Shown here in pieces: positions 35,957 through 44,276 of a DNA stretch of 64,000 bases (positions are counted from its first letter, which is position 1; each line of letters opens with the position of its first letter). The DNA is from Arcobacter nitrofigilis DSM 7299 (GTDB taxonomy: Bacteria > Campylobacterota > Campylobacteria > Campylobacterales > Arcobacteraceae), in NCBI RefSeq assembly GCF_000092245.1, contig NC_014166.1, forward strand, positions 1,302,001-1,366,000, written 5' to 3'. Position numbers and translations under genes: made by a program. The notes under the pieces were generated by a model. The model was not told the DNA's origin and searched no databases. It saw only the letters and a program-made list of their open reading frames with translations.

Positions 35957-35987
35957 CCAACCACTTTTTTAAAGGGTTGGTTTTTTT
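35957..35987 (+). terminator. Terminator-like hairpin between operator palindromes (second)
   Basis: Stem CCAACC / GGTTGG with a 12-nt T/A-rich loop, followed by seven T residues. It lies between the inverted pair of palindromes, 60 bp before the hydA2 start. Confidence 0.6.
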
Positions 35988-35999
35988 ATTCAAATTAAA

Positions 36000-36015
36000 A
36001 TGAATGACTATTCAT
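36000..36015 (+). promoter_or_regulatory. TetR-type palindrome ATGAAT-N4-ATTCAT (right of inverted pair)
   Basis: Perfect 6+4+6 palindrome with GACT in the middle, 32 bp before the hydA2 start and 20 bp upstream of its AAAAGGA Shine-Dalgarno. Confidence 0.65.
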
Positions 36016-36046
36016 TCTTAATATTTATTACTAAAAAGGACTAATT

Positions 36047-37213
36047 TTGGATATGTCAAAATTATTTAACAAATTATCAAAAAGATTAGAGAATTTAGAA
36101 AAACTTCCTAAATTAAATGATAATAAATCAATCCCAGATGTTTTAGCAGAAAAAGGGATTAATCGTAGAGATTTTATGAAATGGGCATCTGCAATGACTG
36201 CAATGTTAGCTCTTCCTGGAACATTTACTCCTTTAGTTGCAAAAGCTGCAAAACTAAGTGATAGATTACCTATTATTTGGCTTCATATGGCTGAGTGTAC
36301 AGGATGCTCTGAATCACTCCTAAGAACAGATTCTCCAACAATAGATTCATTGATTTTTGATTATATCTCTTTAGAATATCACGAAACACTTATGGCAGCA
36401 GCTGGTTGGCAAGCTGAAGGAAACTTAGAGAATGCAATAGAAAAGCATAAAGGTAAATATATCTTGATGGTTGAAGGTGGAATTCCCCATGGAGCAAGTG
36501 CTCACTTTCTAACTATTGGTGGACATGGTAAAACAGGTGAAGAAAATGCAAAAGCTGCTTGTGAAGATGCAGCCGCAATTTTTGCCATTGGTACATGTTC
36601 ATCTTTTGGTGGAGTGCAAGCTGCTATTCCAAATCCAACAGGTGCTGTAGGGCTTTCAAAAATTACAAATAAACCTGTAATTAATGTACCTGGTTGTCCT
36701 CCAAGTGAAAAAAATATTGTTGGTACTTTGATGCATTTTATCTTATATGGAAGTTTACCTGCTCTTGATGCATATAATAGACCAAAATGGGCTTATGGTA
36801 TGCGTATTCATGACTTATGTGAAAGAAGAGGTCATTTTGATGCTGGTGAGTTTGTAGAAGAGTTTGGGGATGAGGGTGCAAAAAGAGGTTATTGTTTATA
36901 TAAAGTAGGATGTAAAGGTCCATACACTTTTAATAACTGTTCTAAAAATAAATTTAATTCACATATGTCATGGCCTATACAAGCAGGACATGGATGTATA
37001 GGGTGTAGCGAACCAGACTTTTGGGATACTATGGGACCTTTTGAAGAACCAGTTGCTGATAAATTATATAACACAGTTTTTGGTGGAGGTGGTGCTGATG
37101 CTACTGCTGATAAAATTGGTATTGGTTTATTAAGTGTTACAGCAGTTGGAATTGCAGCTCATGCAGTAATAGCAAATTTTAAAAATCCAAAAAGTGATGA
37201 TGAGGAAGAATAA
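36047..37213 (+). CDS. hydA: Uptake [NiFe] hydrogenase 2, small subunit (canonical)
   Basis: A 388-aa small subunit very like Campylobacter/Wolinella HydA. The twin-arginine motif 'NRRDFMKWA' is at residues 39-47, and the C-terminal anchor is 'GIGLLSVTAVGIAAHAVIA'. The proximal-cluster motif is the standard 'ECTGCSESLLRT', followed by 'GTCSSFGG' and 'PGCPPSEKN', with distal and medial ligands in 'CERRGHFD', 'CLYKVGCKGP' and 'CIGCSEPDFW'. The TTG at 36047 is the best-spaced start after AAAAGGA (36034-36040); an ATG at 36053 is possible. It overlaps hydB2 by 1 nt. Confidence 0.95.
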   Translation: MDMSKLFNKLSKRLENLEKLPKLNDNKSIPDVLAEKGINRRDFMKWASAMTAMLALPGTFTPLVAKAAKLSDRLPIIWLHMAECTGCSESLLRTDSPTIDSLIFDYISLEYHETLMAAAGWQAEGNLENAIEKHKGKYILMVEGGIPHGASAHFLTIGGHGKTGEENAKAACEDAAAIFAIGTCSSFGGVQAAIPNPTGAVGLSKITNKPVINVPGCPPSEKNIVGTLMHFILYGSLPALDAYNRPKWAYGMRIHDLCERRGHFDAGEFVEEFGDEGAKRGYCLYKVGCKGPYTFNNCSKNKFNSHMSWPIQAGHGCIGCSEPDFWDTMGPFEEPVADKLYNTVFGGGGADATADKIGIGLLSVTAVGIAAHAVIANFKNPKSDDEEE

Positions 37214-38943
37214 TGGCAAATAAAAGAATAATAGTAGATCCAATTACTAGAATAGAAGGACACTTAAGAATAGAAGTTGAAATTGATGAGAACAATGTTA
37301 TCAAAAATGCTTTTGCTTCATCTACTTTATGGAGAGGGTTAGAAACAATAGTTAAAAATAGAGACCCAAGAGATGCTGGGTTTTTGATGCAAAGAATTTG
37401 TGGAGTATGTACTTTTTCTCACTATCGTGCAGGAATCGAAGCAGTTGAAGATGCACTTAAAATTACTCCTCCTTTAAATGCAAAATTAACTAGAAGTTTG
37501 ATGAATCAAGCTTTGTTTATGCATGATCATTTAGTACATTTTTATCATCTTCATGGTTTAGATTGGGTTGATATTACATCAGCTTTAAAAGCAGATGTTG
37601 CAAAAGCTAGTAAAGAAGCTTTTAAATATACAAAATATCCAATTGCAACAGGAGAAAATGATTTATTAAAAGTAAAAGATAGAGTAAAAGAGTTTGCAGA
37701 TAGGGGAGAACTTGGACCTTTTGCAAATGCATATTGGGGACATGAAACATTTAGATTAACACCAGAGCAAAACTTAATAGCTTTAAGTCACTATTTAAAA
37801 GCTTTAGAAGTGCAAAGAACAGCAGCTCAACTTATGGCGATGTTTGGTGGGAAACAACCACATCCACAAAGTTTAACAGTAGGTGGGGTTACTTGTGTAA
37901 TGGATTTATTAGATCCATCAAGAATGAGTGAATATCTAACAAAATATAAAGAAGTTGCAAACTTCATTGAACATGCTTATTATGCTGATATTTTGATGGC
38001 TGGAAAAGCTTATGCTTCTGAGCCTAGTGTTACAGCAAAGGCTGGAACTATGAATTTCATGTCTCATAAAGAGATGCAATTAAATAGAAGTGAATTTCTT
38101 TTTGATACAGGGATTATTTTAAATGGTGATTTATCAAAAGTTCACCCTATAAATGAAGATTTGATAACTGAAGAAGCAACACACTCTTGGTATAAAGATG
38201 ATGAACCATTACACCCCTATGATGGGAAAACAAATCCAAATTATACAGGTATGAGCGAAGCCATGACAATTGGAGCTGAAGGAAAAGAAGTTCATTCTAA
38301 AGTTATTGATGAAAAAGGTAAATACTCTTGGATAAAATCTCCTAGGTATGATGGAAAAGCTATGGAAGTTGGACCTTTAGCTTCTGTATTAGTTTCATAT
38401 GCAAGTGGGAATAAAAGAATAGTTAAAATTGTAGATGGATTTTTAGAAGAGACAGGACTTCCAACACAAGCTTTATTTACTACATTAGGAAGAACAGCTG
38501 CAAGAGCTTTACAAGTAAAAGCTATCATTGAAAATGGTTTAGAGACATTTGATGCTTTAATTGAAAATTTAAAAGTTGACCAAGAAACATATACTACTTA
38601 TAAAATAGATAAAGAGAAAGAGTACAAAGGTAGATTTATCGGCGATGTTCCAAGGGGAATGTTAAGCCATTGGATAAGAATCAAAAATGGAGTAGTTGAA
38701 AACTATCAAGCAGTTGTTCCTTCAACTTGGAATGCGGGTCCTGAAGACTCAACTGGACTAAAAGGACCTTATGAATCAAATCTAATAGGGTTAAAAGTAA
38801 AAGATATAACACAACCATTAGAGATTATTCGTGTTATTCATAGTTTTGACCCATGTATTGCTTGTGCTGTTCATGTGATGGATACAAAAGGTAATGAACT
38901 TGGAAGTTATAAAGTTGATCCAACTTATGGCACTTCGTGCTAA
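37213..38943 (+). CDS. hydB: Uptake [NiFe] hydrogenase 2, large subunit
   Basis: A 576-aa catalytic subunit with Ni-Fe ligands in 'RICGVCTFSHY' and 'DPCIACAVH', then a cleavable tail of about 22 residues ('VMDTKGNELGSYK...'). 'RIEGHLRIEVE' is the N-terminal motif. It is clearly paralogous to the product at 31051-32787 and matches the Campylobacter/Wolinella HydB used for H2-driven anaerobic and microaerobic respiration. It starts in the stop of hydA2 and is followed 12 bp later by hydC2. Confidence 0.96.
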   Translation: MANKRIIVDPITRIEGHLRIEVEIDENNVIKNAFASSTLWRGLETIVKNRDPRDAGFLMQRICGVCTFSHYRAGIEAVEDALKITPPLNAKLTRSLMNQALFMHDHLVHFYHLHGLDWVDITSALKADVAKASKEAFKYTKYPIATGENDLLKVKDRVKEFADRGELGPFANAYWGHETFRLTPEQNLIALSHYLKALEVQRTAAQLMAMFGGKQPHPQSLTVGGVTCVMDLLDPSRMSEYLTKYKEVANFIEHAYYADILMAGKAYASEPSVTAKAGTMNFMSHKEMQLNRSEFLFDTGIILNGDLSKVHPINEDLITEEATHSWYKDDEPLHPYDGKTNPNYTGMSEAMTIGAEGKEVHSKVIDEKGKYSWIKSPRYDGKAMEVGPLASVLVSYASGNKRIVKIVDGFLEETGLPTQALFTTLGRTAARALQVKAIIENGLETFDALIENLKVDQETYTTYKIDKEKEYKGRFIGDVPRGMLSHWIRIKNGVVENYQAVVPSTWNAGPEDSTGLKGPYESNLIGLKVKDITQPLEIIRVIHSFDPCIACAVHVMDTKGNELGSYKVDPTYGTSC

Positions 38944-38955
38944 AAAGGTTAAAAA

Positions 38956-39645
38956 ATGATTGAAAGAAAATATGAGTTTTCTGGTGTACTAAGATTAAAT
39001 CACTGGATTAGGGTGGTTACTTTATTGATACTAGTTGTGACAGGTTTTTATCTTGCAAAACCATTTTTAACACCATTTGTTACTAATGAACCAGTAAATT
39101 TTATGAATGCATTATGGAGATTTTGGCATTTGATTTTTGGATTTGTATTGATTGGTACAACTATATTCAAAATATATTTATTTATATTTGATAGACAAAG
39201 TAGAAATGAAAGGGTTTCATTTTTTGATTTTATTAGTCCAAAAATATGGATTCAACAGATTAAATATTATATGTTAATTGGTACCCATCCAGAGGGAAGA
39301 GGAATTTATAATCCTTTACAATTTATAGCTTACTTTATGGTATTTGTGACCTTATTTTTAGTTTCATTGACGGGATTAATACTTTATATGCATGTTTATC
39401 ATGATGGATTAGCTGGATTACTTTTTCCATTATTGAGACCAATAGAGGTACTTATGGGTGGCTTAGCCAATGTTAGAGAATTACACCATCTTACGATGTG
39501 GATATTTTTGATTTTTATTCCTATTCATATTTATATGGCAGTGTTTAATTCTGTATATGGTAAAAGTGGTTCTATGGATACTATTTTTAGTGGATATAGT
39601 TGGCATAAAAAACATGAAAAAAAAGAGGGTAAAACAAAAAAATGA
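38956..39645 (+). CDS. hydC: Hydrogenase 2 cytochrome b subunit
   Basis: A 229-aa cytochrome b with four transmembrane helices. Candidate heme ligands are His in 'RLNHWIRVV', 'FWHLIFG', 'MHVYHDG' and 'ELHHLTMWIFLIFIPIHIY'. It transfers electrons from HydA to menaquinone. It is shorter than the first operon's cytochrome and follows hydB2 by 12 bp, with AAAAGG before the ATG. Its stop overlaps hydD2 by 4 nt. Confidence 0.92.
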   Translation: MIERKYEFSGVLRLNHWIRVVTLLILVVTGFYLAKPFLTPFVTNEPVNFMNALWRFWHLIFGFVLIGTTIFKIYLFIFDRQSRNERVSFFDFISPKIWIQQIKYYMLIGTHPEGRGIYNPLQFIAYFMVFVTLFLVSLTGLILYMHVYHDGLAGLLFPLLRPIEVLMGGLANVRELHHLTMWIFLIFIPIHIYMAVFNSVYGKSGSMDTIFSGYSWHKKHEKKEGKTKK

Positions 39646-40205
39646 ATATCTTAATATTAGGAATAGGAAATATTCTTTTTCAAGATGAAGGTATAGGTGC
39701 ACATTTTGTGCACTATTTAGATGAAAAATATACATTTAAATCAAAAAAATCAAAAGTAACTATTATTGATGGTGGAACTTTGGCTCAAAGATTGATTCCT
39801 GAAATTATCAAGTATGATGAAGTAATTATAATTGATTGTATTGATGCAAATAATGCAAAAGCAGGTGATGTGTACTTTTTCGATTATAATGCTATGCCAA
39901 ATTGTGTAAATTGGCAAGGAAGTGCCCATGAAGTAGAGATGCTTCAAACACTTAAAATGATAGATATGAATCAAGACTTGCCTTTTACTAAAATCTTGGG
40001 AATCATTCCAAAAAGAGTTGCAGATGATACTACTTTTGAATTAAGCGAAGAGATTCAATCTTCAATTATAACTATGGAAAATAGTATTAAGAATTATTTG
40101 AAGTTATTTGATGTAGAAATGTATGTAAAAAAAATGGATACATATATCGCAAATATAGCAGAAATAAGCTATAAAAGGGACATTATAAATGGTCCTTACT
40201 TATAA
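39642..40205 (+). CDS. hydD: Hydrogenase maturation endopeptidase
   Basis: A 187-aa HyaD/HycI-family protease beginning 'NILILGIGNILFQDEGIGAHF', with 'VIIIDCIDANNAKAG' and 'GSAHEVEML' as the other metal-ligand segments. It should trim the HydB tail. It is paralogous to 33604-34179 and overlaps hydC2 (4 nt) and hydE2 (17 nt), so translation is coupled. Two proteases may each serve their own large subunit; that pairing is inferred from position. Confidence 0.92.
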   Translation: MNILILGIGNILFQDEGIGAHFVHYLDEKYTFKSKKSKVTIIDGGTLAQRLIPEIIKYDEVIIIDCIDANNAKAGDVYFFDYNAMPNCVNWQGSAHEVEMLQTLKMIDMNQDLPFTKILGIIPKRVADDTTFELSEEIQSSIITMENSIKNYLKLFDVEMYVKKMDTYIANIAEISYKRDIINGPYL

Positions 40206-41847
40206 GTTTGAATATCTTTCAAATAATTTTACCTTAATTCATAATTTAAAAGCATGTTTAAAAAGTTTTGAATTAAATTATAAAATTTTAAAACAGAATA
40301 ATCATATAAATTTATATGTAGAAGGTGAAGCAATAATTCTTGATGAGTTTTCTAAATATTTGTCAAAATTTCTTCCAATGTCTATTTTTCTAAAAAATGT
40401 AGAAGTTAAAAATATTGATAAGATTCCAACACATAGTGATATCACTTATTTAGATTCTTCACCTTTGACTTTTTGTTCTAAATGTTTACAAGCAGTTGAA
40501 GAAAAAGGCAATCTAAATTATTATAATCCTTTTATTTTTTGTGAAGAGTGTGGACAAGATTTAGAAGCAAAGGGTTTAATATTATTTGATGGTAAAAAAG
40601 AGATAAAAAAATCAAATTATATTGAATATTTTGAATATAGTTCAAAATTAATAAATGATGGAAAAAGAATAAAAATCAAAACCTTAAGTGGTGATTTTAT
40701 TTTCTCAAAACTTGAGTGTATCCCTGAAAATGAAAAAGTTAATGTTAAATTATTATGTACTGATTTAAATAGTATTTCTGAAGTTTTTATTGCCTCAAAA
40801 GAAGAAATAGTAGCCCTTGGATCGACTGAAAAACCATCTATAAATTTAAAAGTTAATGAAGTTTTTAAATCAAAAAATCTTTTAAAAAATGAATATGTTA
40901 ATACAAGATATGCAAATGACATGATTTTGTACTTATTAAGTTTAGAGTTAGAGAAATATAATATAAAATTTTTGGCATATTGGAATAGTGATAACTTTGA
41001 TTCATTATTAAGTTTTATTAGTACTTTTCCTTATAAAAAAATAGATATCCCAGAAATTTCTATTTTACAAAATAATCAAGTGCTAATTTTAAAATCAAAA
41101 GATTATGATAAGAGTTTAAACAAAGTATATAAGAAATTTGAGGAAAAAAATAAATCACAATTTATGGTACTTTTAAAAGAAAACTTCTTACAAGAAAAGA
41201 GTATTTTAAATACGTATTCAAGTAGTAAACATGATGATGCGATGACATTATATTCTCCAAAAATAGATGGAATGATTGATATATTCAAATTTGACTTACC
41301 TAGAAGCATGGTAGAATTATTTAATGAAATAAAAAAAGACTCTATTGGTAAAAAGTTAATTTTAAATTATGAAAAATCTTTTCCAAGTTTATATAATAAT
41401 GTACTTGCTTATGATTTATCTACTATTCATAATAATTCAATAAATAGTTTATGGAAAATAGTATCTATAATTTTAGGTTTTGATATGAGTGTTTTAGAAG
41501 GTGCCAATAATGCCCTAGTAAGTAAAGGTCCTAGAATAGATTATAAATTAAAAGAAAGCGATAAAATATATAATAAAGAGTTTGATGTTTTAAAATTCAT
41601 ACAAAGTGGTATAAGTTATAAACTTGCGGGAACTGATGATAGAGTTATTAGTTTAGGATATGTAGAAAGTTTTGCACAATTTATATCATCATGTGTTGAT
41701 ATGGTAAATGAAGAAATGCCTTTAGATGGAATAAGTCTTTGTGGAGATTTATTTGCCAATAAACTTATTTCTTCTTTTGTACATAAAAGCATTACAAAAA
41801 ATTATAAAATATATTATAATAAGGACTTTCCTATACAAATTGATTAA
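40189..41847 (+). CDS. hydE: HydE, HypF-like hydrogenase accessory protein (with Zn finger)
   Basis: A 552-aa protein homologous to the product at 34176-35720. It keeps two CxxC pairs ('CSKC' about residue 99 and 'CEEC' about residue 122) that recall HypF's zinc-finger domain. The N-terminal 'LSKFLPMSIFLKNVEV' matches the other HydE. The C-terminus 'DGISLCGDLFANKLISSF' corresponds to HypF's 'SGGVFQNKTLL'. I infer a HypF-derived accessory factor for hydrogenase 2, of unproven role. It overlaps hydD2 by 17 nt and ends 9 bp before hypF. Confidence 0.72.
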   Translation: MVLTYKFEYLSNNFTLIHNLKACLKSFELNYKILKQNNHINLYVEGEAIILDEFSKYLSKFLPMSIFLKNVEVKNIDKIPTHSDITYLDSSPLTFCSKCLQAVEEKGNLNYYNPFIFCEECGQDLEAKGLILFDGKKEIKKSNYIEYFEYSSKLINDGKRIKIKTLSGDFIFSKLECIPENEKVNVKLLCTDLNSISEVFIASKEEIVALGSTEKPSINLKVNEVFKSKNLLKNEYVNTRYANDMILYLLSLELEKYNIKFLAYWNSDNFDSLLSFISTFPYKKIDIPEISILQNNQVLILKSKDYDKSLNKVYKKFEEKNKSQFMVLLKENFLQEKSILNTYSSSKHDDAMTLYSPKIDGMIDIFKFDLPRSMVELFNEIKKDSIGKKLILNYEKSFPSLYNNVLAYDLSTIHNNSINSLWKIVSIILGFDMSVLEGANNALVSKGPRIDYKLKESDKIYNKEFDVLKFIQSGISYKLAGTDDRVISLGYVESFAQFISSCVDMVNEEMPLDGISLCGDLFANKLISSFVHKSITKNYKIYYNKDFPIQID

Positions 41848-41856
41848 AGAGAGTGA

Positions 41857-44085
41857 ATGAGTAAGTTTAAAATTGAAGTCCAAGGTATTGTTCAAGGTGT
41901 TGGATTTCGTCCCTTTGTGTATAATCTTGCCTTAAAACTCAATCTAAATGGATATGTTAACAATGATGATAAAGGTGTAAACATCTTACTTCAAGGTAAG
42001 AAAAGTAATATTGACATCTTTTTATCTGAACTTAAAAATAAGCCTCCAGTTTTATCAAAGATAGATAATATCTTTATATTTGAAGATAACTCATTAGAAG
42101 AGTTTTCTGATTTTAAAATTATTCAAAGTGCTAATCAAAAAAGTAAATCTACTTTAGTCTCACCAGATATTGCCATATGTGAAGATTGTATAAAAGATAT
42201 TAAAAATACACAAAATAGAAGATACCAATATGAGTTTACAAACTGTACAAATTGTGGACCTAGATATTCTATAATCAGTACTGTACCCTATGATAGAATC
42301 AATACTTCTATGAGTGATTTTATTATGTGCCAAGAGTGTAAAGAAGAGTATGAAGACCCCACAAACAGACGCTACCATGCTCAACCAATTTGTTGCCCTA
42401 ATTGTGGACCCAAATTAAAATTATACGATAATCAAAAAAATGAATTAAGTAGTAATGAAACTCTTAAAAAAATAGCCCAAAAGATAAATTCTGGATTTAT
42501 AGTTGCTATAAAAGGAATAGGGGGCTTTCATATAATTTGTGATGCAACAAATGAAAATGCGGTTAAAAAACTAAGAGAAAAAAAGAATCGTCCGACAAAA
42601 CCTTTTGCGGTGATGTTTAAATATATTGATGAAATAAAAAGTTGTACAAATATTTCAAAAAAAGAAGAAGAGATAATTCTTTGCAAAGAAAAACCAATAG
42701 TAATAGTAGATAAAAATTCTATGGGTAAAATTAGTGAACAAATAGCGCCAAATATAAATAGACTTGGAGTTTTCCTTCCTTATAGCCCTTTGCACATTTT
42801 ACTTTTTGAATATTTAAATAATCCAATAATAGCCACAAGTGCAAATTTAAAAGATGAACCAATAATAAAAAGTGTTGAAGAGATATTTAATAAACTTGGA
42901 AATGTAGTTGATTATGTGTTAGATTTCAATAGAGAGATAATAAATGCTTGTGATGACTCTATTGTTCAAGTTGTTAATGATGAGATACAAATATTAAGAC
43001 TAGCCAGAGGCTATGCGCCAATATCTTTTAAAAGTAATAGTAATTTTGATAAAAATATTTTAGCCCTTGGTGCAAATCAAAAGAGTTCTATCTCTTTAGG
43101 GTTTAATAAAAATATAATTTCTTCACCATATATTGGAGATATGAACTCTATTGTTTCTATGGAGTATTTTAAAAGAAGTGTAAGTACCTTTGAAAAATTT
43201 TATGATTTTAAAACACAATTAATAGTTTGTGATAAACATCCTTCTTATGAAACAACAAAGTGGGCGATGAATCAGAAAAAACCAGTAAAACAGCTCCAAC
43301 ATCATTATTCACATGCACTAGCTACTATGGCTGAATATGATTTAGATGAAGATGTCTTAGCCTTTGTATTTGATGGAACTGGATATGGAGATGATGGAAA
43401 TATTTGGGGTGGAGAAGTTTTTATTGCAAATAGAAACTCATACAAACGAATAAATCATATAAAGTATTTTAAACTTTTAGGTGGAGAAAAAGCTGTAAAA
43501 GAGCCAAAAAGAGTTGCTTTATCTTTACTCTTTGATAATTTTACTTTTGAAGAAGTTTTAAATTTAGATAATGCATGTGTAAACTCTTTTTCTAAAAATG
43601 AGCTAGAGTTATTTTATAAAATGTGGCAGAAAAATTTAAATGCACCACTTACTAGCTCTTTTGGAAGAGTTTTTGATGCAATATCATCATTTAGCAATAT
43701 TTTACAAATACAAACTTATGAAGGTGAAACAGGTCTTTTGATTGAAAAAGAGTATGATGAAAACATTAAAGAAACATATGACTATGAAATAGTAGATAAT
43801 CAAATTGACTTATCAAAAGCAATAATAGCAATAATAAAAGATAAAGATAAAAAAGTTATTTGTAGTAAATTTATAAATATGATTATAAATATTATATGTG
43901 AAATCTCTTTAGAAAATAAGAACTTAAAAGTTCTATTGTCTGGTGGGGTATTTCAAAATAAAACATTATTAGAACAATTATCTAAGAGATTGAAAAAAGA
44001 AAAAATTAAATTCTATTTTTCTAAAACTATTCCTCTAAATGATCAAGGAATTTCTCTTGGTCAACTATATTTTCAAAATAAATAA
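41857..44085 (+). CDS. hypF: Carbamoyltransferase HypF
   Basis: A 742-aa HypF with all domains: acylphosphatase ('VQGIVQGVGFRPFVYN', residues 8-23), two zinc fingers ('CEDC', 'CTNC', 'CQEC', 'CPNC'; about 105-185), a YrdC-like domain ('LREKKNRPTKPFAVMFK') and a Kae1-like C-terminal domain ('HHYSHALATMAEYD', 'FDGTGYGDDG', 'LSGGVFQNKTLLEQL'). It transfers carbamoyl from carbamoyl phosphate to HypE for the CN ligands of the NiFe centre. It is the last gene of the hydrogenase-2 operon rather than sitting with hypBCDEA. Confidence 0.95.
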   Translation: MSKFKIEVQGIVQGVGFRPFVYNLALKLNLNGYVNNDDKGVNILLQGKKSNIDIFLSELKNKPPVLSKIDNIFIFEDNSLEEFSDFKIIQSANQKSKSTLVSPDIAICEDCIKDIKNTQNRRYQYEFTNCTNCGPRYSIISTVPYDRINTSMSDFIMCQECKEEYEDPTNRRYHAQPICCPNCGPKLKLYDNQKNELSSNETLKKIAQKINSGFIVAIKGIGGFHIICDATNENAVKKLREKKNRPTKPFAVMFKYIDEIKSCTNISKKEEEIILCKEKPIVIVDKNSMGKISEQIAPNINRLGVFLPYSPLHILLFEYLNNPIIATSANLKDEPIIKSVEEIFNKLGNVVDYVLDFNREIINACDDSIVQVVNDEIQILRLARGYAPISFKSNSNFDKNILALGANQKSSISLGFNKNIISSPYIGDMNSIVSMEYFKRSVSTFEKFYDFKTQLIVCDKHPSYETTKWAMNQKKPVKQLQHHYSHALATMAEYDLDEDVLAFVFDGTGYGDDGNIWGGEVFIANRNSYKRINHIKYFKLLGGEKAVKEPKRVALSLLFDNFTFEEVLNLDNACVNSFSKNELELFYKMWQKNLNAPLTSSFGRVFDAISSFSNILQIQTYEGETGLLIEKEYDENIKETYDYEIVDNQIDLSKAIIAIIKDKDKKVICSKFINMIINIICEISLENKNLKVLLSGGVFQNKTLLEQLSKRLKKEKIKFYFSKTIPLNDQGISLGQLYFQNK

Positions 44086-44202
44086 TTAAACAAAAAATCA
44101 AGTAAATTTACTTAATAATTTGTTATTTTCACTTTAAATAAATTATTTAAAAAATTATTTTTATTTATATTTATTGTTTTTTAAGCAATTATTTAATTAT
44201 TT

Positions 44203-44208
44203 TATAAT
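44203..44208 (+). promoter_or_regulatory. Possible -10 box of the chemoreceptor gene
   Basis: TATAAT 69 bp upstream of the ATG at 44277, in a 191-bp gap after hypF that is strongly T/A rich. No hydrogenase-type palindrome is seen here, so this gene may be regulated separately. Confidence 0.4.
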
Positions 44209-44276
44209 AATCTTATCAATATGATTAAAATTAACAAATTATTTTTAATTTATAAAGAAAAATTTAGGAGTAGGAG

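Larger units (their letters stand above)
35721..36046. promoter_or_regulatory. Regulatory region before hydrogenase 2 with three palindromes and two terminator-like hairpins
   Basis: A 326-bp gene-free stretch. In order it holds palindrome ATGAACAACCGTTCAT (35838-35853), a hairpin with T run (35881-35910), palindrome ATGAATAGTCATTCAT (35923-35938), a second hairpin with T run (35957-35987) and palindrome ATGAATGACTATTCAT (36000-36015). The last two palindromes are exact reverse complements of each other, extended to 19 bp. No tRNA or rRNA is seen. The layout suggests two short terminated transcripts or an attenuated leader under operator control. Confidence 0.6.

Noticed and set aside
35923-36015. 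19-bp inverted repeat pair as the ends of a small mobile element
   Set aside because: There is only 55 bp between the repeats, no target-site duplication, and the same palindromes recur singly at other hydrogen genes. An operator role explains it better.
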